Source: Ruminococcus bromii (GTDB lineage: Bacteria; Bacillota; Clostridia; Oscillospirales; Acutalibacteraceae). Taken from it: a DNA stretch of 64,000 nucleotides. A program made the translations under genes and the position numbers. Location: the NCBI RefSeq assembly GCF_002834225.1, contig NZ_NNSR01000063.1:62001-126000 (forward strand). Reading direction: 5' to 3'. This document shows, piece by piece, positions 61,501 through 64,000 of the stretch. The notes below the pieces were generated by a model. It was not told the DNA's origin. It searched no databases and saw only the letters and a list, made by a program, of their open reading frames with translations. Every line of letters begins with the position of its first letter. The first letter of the stretch is position 1.

Positions 61501-63968
61501 ATGTAGAAATATACGCAGTTCTCATCATTTTTGAGGAAATACACAGGAGTGATTTCAAGCTTTGAACCATAAATCTCTTGATTTACTTCAAAAGTATAAG
61601 TATATACATCACTACTATGATCTTTACCTTCAGTCTGTGAAAGAACTCCGCCAAAGATACCGTTTACGCTGAATCCCTTAACATAGTAATCACTGCCACT
61701 GTGACCTGCAAAGGTTGCCGTAGGGTCAATTGTGGTTGTAACGGTTACTGTTGAGCCATTAGGAACTCTTTTAGCAGTAACAGCACGATTTTTACCATCA
61801 ATCTCGTATGAATCAGATACAGTAATTTCTTTAGCATCAGGAGTTTTTATTGAAAGAGTTGTATCACCTAAAACAGCGGTTGTTTTACTGGCATCAGTAT
61901 CAGTATAGCCCGCACGAATTGTACCGTCTTTCGCCGTGATTTCAACAGTATCAGCAGGTGCTACATCAAAAATAGGCTCAGCAGAGTATGTGATTTTCTT
62001 ATTAGTTAAATCAAGATTGGTTATTTTAATGGTAAAGCCGGTAACTTCATCTTTGTTAATGTAAACTTTTGCAAATTTTACATTATTTGTACCACCACTT
62101 GGATTTTGAACATTCTCGTTATAGTCACTAAAAGAGAATCCATTTTTATTAACCGCATTAACTGTAACATTATTACTATCAACAATTATGCCGGAAGTAT
62201 CTTCTTTTGTAGAAAAAATGATAAAATAATCTTTACTTTTAGGAATGGAATCTTTGGCTACATCAAAGTCTGCGTAGAATACACCATCTTCATTTGTATA
62301 AAGAGGAACATGCGTATACGAATCCGCTTTGAATGTTGCGCCTGTGCCACAGAGAAGATAATATTTTGACAGAGTGCCGGTTACTTCTTTAAAGTTAGCG
62401 ACTACAGTTGTATCACTATCGATTGTAATTGCATACTGTTTAGCTGTTGAAGAAACTGATGCATCGTTTACAGTCCAACTGGAAAGAGCGTAGCCATCCT
62501 TTGGAGTTGCAGTGAATGTTACTGTATCGCCCTCGGTTACTGTTTTGCCGGAAGTAAAATCAGCTCCGTTGTATTCAGCGGAAACAGTACCGAATTTATC
62601 GTCACTTGAACTGAATGTTACTGTGTATGTGTTTGCGGTACGGAATGTTACATTTGTTACGGTAACATCCTGATCAGGCATTTTAAATGTTGCAGTTTTA
62701 CCACTTACGGTGGTTTCAATTGGAGTACTACCGTTTTCACCCACAACAGTTACCGTGTTAAGAACTTCGCCAGTTCCAGGAGTTGCAGTAACAGTAACCG
62801 TTTCGCCGGCTGTAGCTGTTTCCTTATCAACAGTTGCCGATACACCCTCTGCCACATTAACTATATGAGAAAGTGCTGTTGTATACCAAAGCTTATATTC
62901 GTTATTTCTAGTATCAAGCCAAATGGTAACCGGAGTTGTAGAAGTGTCCTTATCATCGTTAAAACGAACAAGGTACTTCTCATCTGTACCAGTTTTATTA
63001 CTAAGCGCAAGTGGTCTATCAACAGTATTGTTCTGGAAATTGTGCCCGGCATTATCACTTGTGGTAAGATAATTAGTTGATTCATTCGTCGCTGTTTTGT
63101 ATATATAAAAATACTTTGGAGTATCGCCGTAAGTTTCTGATATCGTACCTGACAAATCAGCTATAGTTTTACCGGTTTCATAGTAGAAAAGACCAGGATT
63201 GCTTTCATCTTCTACAAACTGCGGATCATCAACTGACGGGTCATGCCATGTAGTATTAAATCTACCGCAAATATAATATTTAACAGAATCAGTTGCTGTA
63301 AAACTAATCTCGTTGCTTGTAACAGGCGAATAACCGTCTGCTGAAACTGTGACCGTATACTTATAAGTGCCGGCTACAGTCGGGGTTACAGTAAGAGAAT
63401 TGTCAGCATTCTTTTCTTCAGTTGCTGTGCCATCAGATGTCTTTTTATAAGTATAAGTAAGATTATCCGATTTTGCACCACTTACTGTAGGTGTAAGAGT
63501 AACGGAATTTCCGACTTTTACAGATGTAGGATTAGCTGTGAGAGCTACACTATCAGCAACTTTTTTTACTGTCTTTTGTACAGTAAGATCAGTATTATTA
63601 TCAGAACCGTCTTTAACGGAGATTCTGTAATCACCAATTTCAGACTCAGATATAGTATAGTTGTCACCACCAGAAGCACCGAAACTAATATCCCAACCAT
63701 TATTGACACGAGCTTTAAATTCACTCGACTGTGTAATGGTAATGTCTAAATACCAATAACCTGTTGTTTCATCAAAAGTAAAAGGATACTCAGTTGAATC
63801 CCATTTAGTGTTACCGTTAATATTACCAACAAGATTTACGGCTTCAAAAGTCTTAGTGACAGCATTAACTGTTGAAACAGTACCGATAAGCATTGTTGAC
63901 AGGAGCATCATTACCGCAAGGACGACGGAAACAGTGCTTCTGCCTAAATGAGAAATTTTTGTTTTCAT
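58533..63968 (-). CDS. Very large secreted multi-domain protein (about 1811 residues)
   Basis: The start at 63968 has GGAGGTAATAATT directly upstream and gives a clean signal peptide (about 1-36, ending NAV). The mature protein is almost wholly beta-sandwich modules. First comes a GNINGNTKWDSTEYPF domain like a carbohydrate-binding module (about 40-130), then an Ig-like domain (130-225). Two or more bacterial-repeat modules (380-540, with HIVNVAEGVSATVD and GYALSSW patterns) follow, then long unassigned regions rich in Asp, Thr, Tyr and Asn. No catalytic motif, dockerin, LPxTG or surface anchor is visible. A role in polysaccharide binding or adhesion is inference. Its promoter lies outside the window. 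Confidence 0.8.
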   Translation of the reverse strand: MKTKISHLGRSTVSVVLAVMMLLSTMLIGTVSTVNAVTKTFEAVNLVGNINGNTKWDSTEYPFTFDETTGYWYLDITITQSSEFKARVNNGWDISFGASGGDNYTISESEIGDYRISVKDGSDNNTDLTVQKTVKKVADSVALTANPTSVKVGNSVTLTPTVSGAKSDNLTYTYKKTSDGTATEEKNADNSLTVTPTVAGTYKYTVTVSADGYSPVTSNEISFTATDSVKYYICGRFNTTWHDPSVDDPQFVEDESNPGLFYYETGKTIADLSGTISETYGDTPKYFYIYKTATNESTNYLTTSDNAGHNFQNNTVDRPLALSNKTGTDEKYLVRFNDDKDTSTTPVTIWLDTRNNEYKLWYTTALSHIVNVAEGVSATVDKETATAGETVTVTATPGTGEVLNTVTVVGENGSTPIETTVSGKTATFKMPDQDVTVTNVTFRTANTYTVTFSSSDDKFGTVSAEYNGADFTSGKTVTEGDTVTFTATPKDGYALSSWTVNDASVSSTAKQYAITIDSDTTVVANFKEVTGTLSKYYLLCGTGATFKADSYTHVPLYTNEDGVFYADFDVAKDSIPKSKDYFIIFSTKEDTSGIIVDSNNVTVNAVNKNGFSFSDYNENVQNPSGGTNNVKFAKVYINKDEVTGFTIKITNLDLTNKKITYSAEPIFDVAPADTVEITAKDGTIRAGYTDTDASKTTAVLGDTTLSIKTPDAKEITVSDSYEIDGKNRAVTAKRVPNGSTVTVTTTIDPTATFAGHSGSDYYVKGFSVNGIFGGVLSQTEGKDHSSDVYTYTFEVNQEIYGSKLEITPVYFLKNDENCVYFYIENYDSAKQIWGNTPSCYVYYGSGKTTLEALGYYPGQPMVDYNGSIFTQIPKSIVNGGTTEKITGMTLNNYVWDDVHSAYNGKNQKSDNAQTYDYDDFVKIADSSVNADNIIYRFKYNTHDNVPEDTLDTSDTDADGWEVFLDYQNYPTDIFGNRIGNEKLDYKDTQSVTSKDKCLSIISDGYQNNYIGKYATAWSIYNKAGKRVATIPSSALLYALDKTDAQIKKAIDSALTPADFLPGKEDRDTYWATFKTLYNDYKGFYAQINFEAAIKGGADYGNRLDGRWYYTKSSQKITGEIKIQYANTLDDYKVGGFHEDTFADEDASSIVGTTTGASAYFTDPADRVRKLETEADNTQDYKFEVNATSTAAYTFVGWYRLIDGDYKAINPSDMRSLTGAVTRNSDVTLVARYIKTPGGSMTFHHSLYNGTNAGGGKATPEIQVVVKNNEGKSLYDSGRIAGTASIDKTKIAELAAQTGLTVNVTLYTTTKNLYNFNGYYSAENTTDITAFNPTTGFTTNVSGDRTEGLVTTSEYTFSFNEYYNKYASTLTAADAGTVYYNFYSDITSIKVPYKVQFSYTDRMGNQKYYNKAGYVDPENTSSYTFDENATNVEGVESHSVKVTLTNSFILSLAPYESNFTKNLTWNETPVSNAAFDSSVTNSIASAVVNSTQSDRTIHLNIYKDSEGKPTPLINDAGQFKLYEKDGSPELPYGSVFYEQNPDGTYKYDITAPKTYKDSGKELQFMYWAIYSDPDCNNLVIKAYNSEGAFSYVAYDNCWIAPVYGESSTPVASVKEVSTSTQFMEVTRNQWTADNADSFNGFDADSMTTLDTAEDFIKGNGEDKLYADFVLNFFYNGKQLSVFDPDSKKVQTGIVMQKLELEKDSIGVGYNTDMKYYANKYTADLSVAAEEAKKIILTGESSIESLTKQINNGRLDNKNRLQYYARFNNTETNANCVYRVYTYIKYVNESNETVVELGKPIYFTLYDIANATV

Positions 63969-64000
63969 AATTATTACCTCCATAACCGAATATTTTGGTT

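Overview
The window reads as chromosome of a low-to-moderate GC, Gram-positive gut-type Firmicute, most like Ruminococcus and relatives (Oscillospiraceae/Ruminococcaceae). The signs are a type I dockerin on a secreted leucine-rich-repeat protein, an extracellular GH13 amylase lipoprotein, a V-type ATPase operon, a DnaD/DnaI-type primosome pair, nusB beside xseA, and AGGAGG ribosome sites with occasional TTG/GTG starts. This placement is inference; no rRNA or species marker is present. I see no prophage, transposase or CRISPR array.

Layout. 1-7.2 kb: SseB-domain protein, GH13 amylase, a divergent GT2-GtrA glycosyltransferase, and a three-gene ABC importer (binding protein, permease, ATPase). 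7.2-13.4 kb: minus-strand operon nusB, TsaD-like paralogue, xseA, dnaE. 13.6-17.4 kb: surface-polymer cassette (cytidylyltransferase, SDR epimerase, SDR-LicD fusion). 17.6-19.1 kb: CPBP protease and tadA. 19.2-24.7 kb: minus-strand run of murD, two M42 aminopeptidases, a GNAT enzyme and a methionine gamma-lyase-type PLP enzyme, divergent from a MocR regulator. 26.2-31.5 kb: Cys-rich protein, beta-lactamase-fold lipoprotein, pcrA, DUF4358 lipoprotein, tRNA-Pro and tRNA-Gln. 31.6-39 kb: primosome pair, TSCPD protein, phosphoglycerate mutase-like enzyme, prfB, RING/zinc-ribbon membrane protein, galU. 39-50.5 kb: PHP phosphatase, then a plus-strand run of an ACT-domain protein, a UPF0210 protein and nine V-ATPase genes. 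50.5-53.6 kb: two small membrane proteins, a carboxymuconolactone decarboxylase-family protein and a DXS-like transketolase. 53.7-57.4 kb: four tRNA genes, AAA-CYTH fusion, ilvE, HPr-kinase-like P-loop protein. 57.4-64 kb: LRR-dockerin protein, a 41-residue peptide and a very large secreted protein whose promoter lies beyond the right edge.

How the genes fit together. Much of the window is housekeeping: replication (dnaE, dnaD/dnaI-like, pcrA, xseA), translation (prfB, tadA, six tRNAs), wall synthesis (murD, galU, surface cassette) and ion-motive ATPase. The amylase, the dockerin protein and the large secreted protein point to breakdown of, or attachment to, polysaccharide outside the cell.

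The most unusual element is the promoter at 53585-53615. It has -35 and -10 hexamers 19 bp apart, with a perfect 7-bp dyad between them, the layout of a MerR-family activated promoter. It drives a DXS-like enzyme that has lost several DXS signature residues, followed by a carboxymuconolactone decarboxylase-family gene. Other points worth checking are a candidate small RNA after galU, a 39-residue hydrophobic peptide gene missed by length cut-offs, a leader hairpin that buries a ribosome-binding site, and the 41-residue peptide between the two large secreted proteins.
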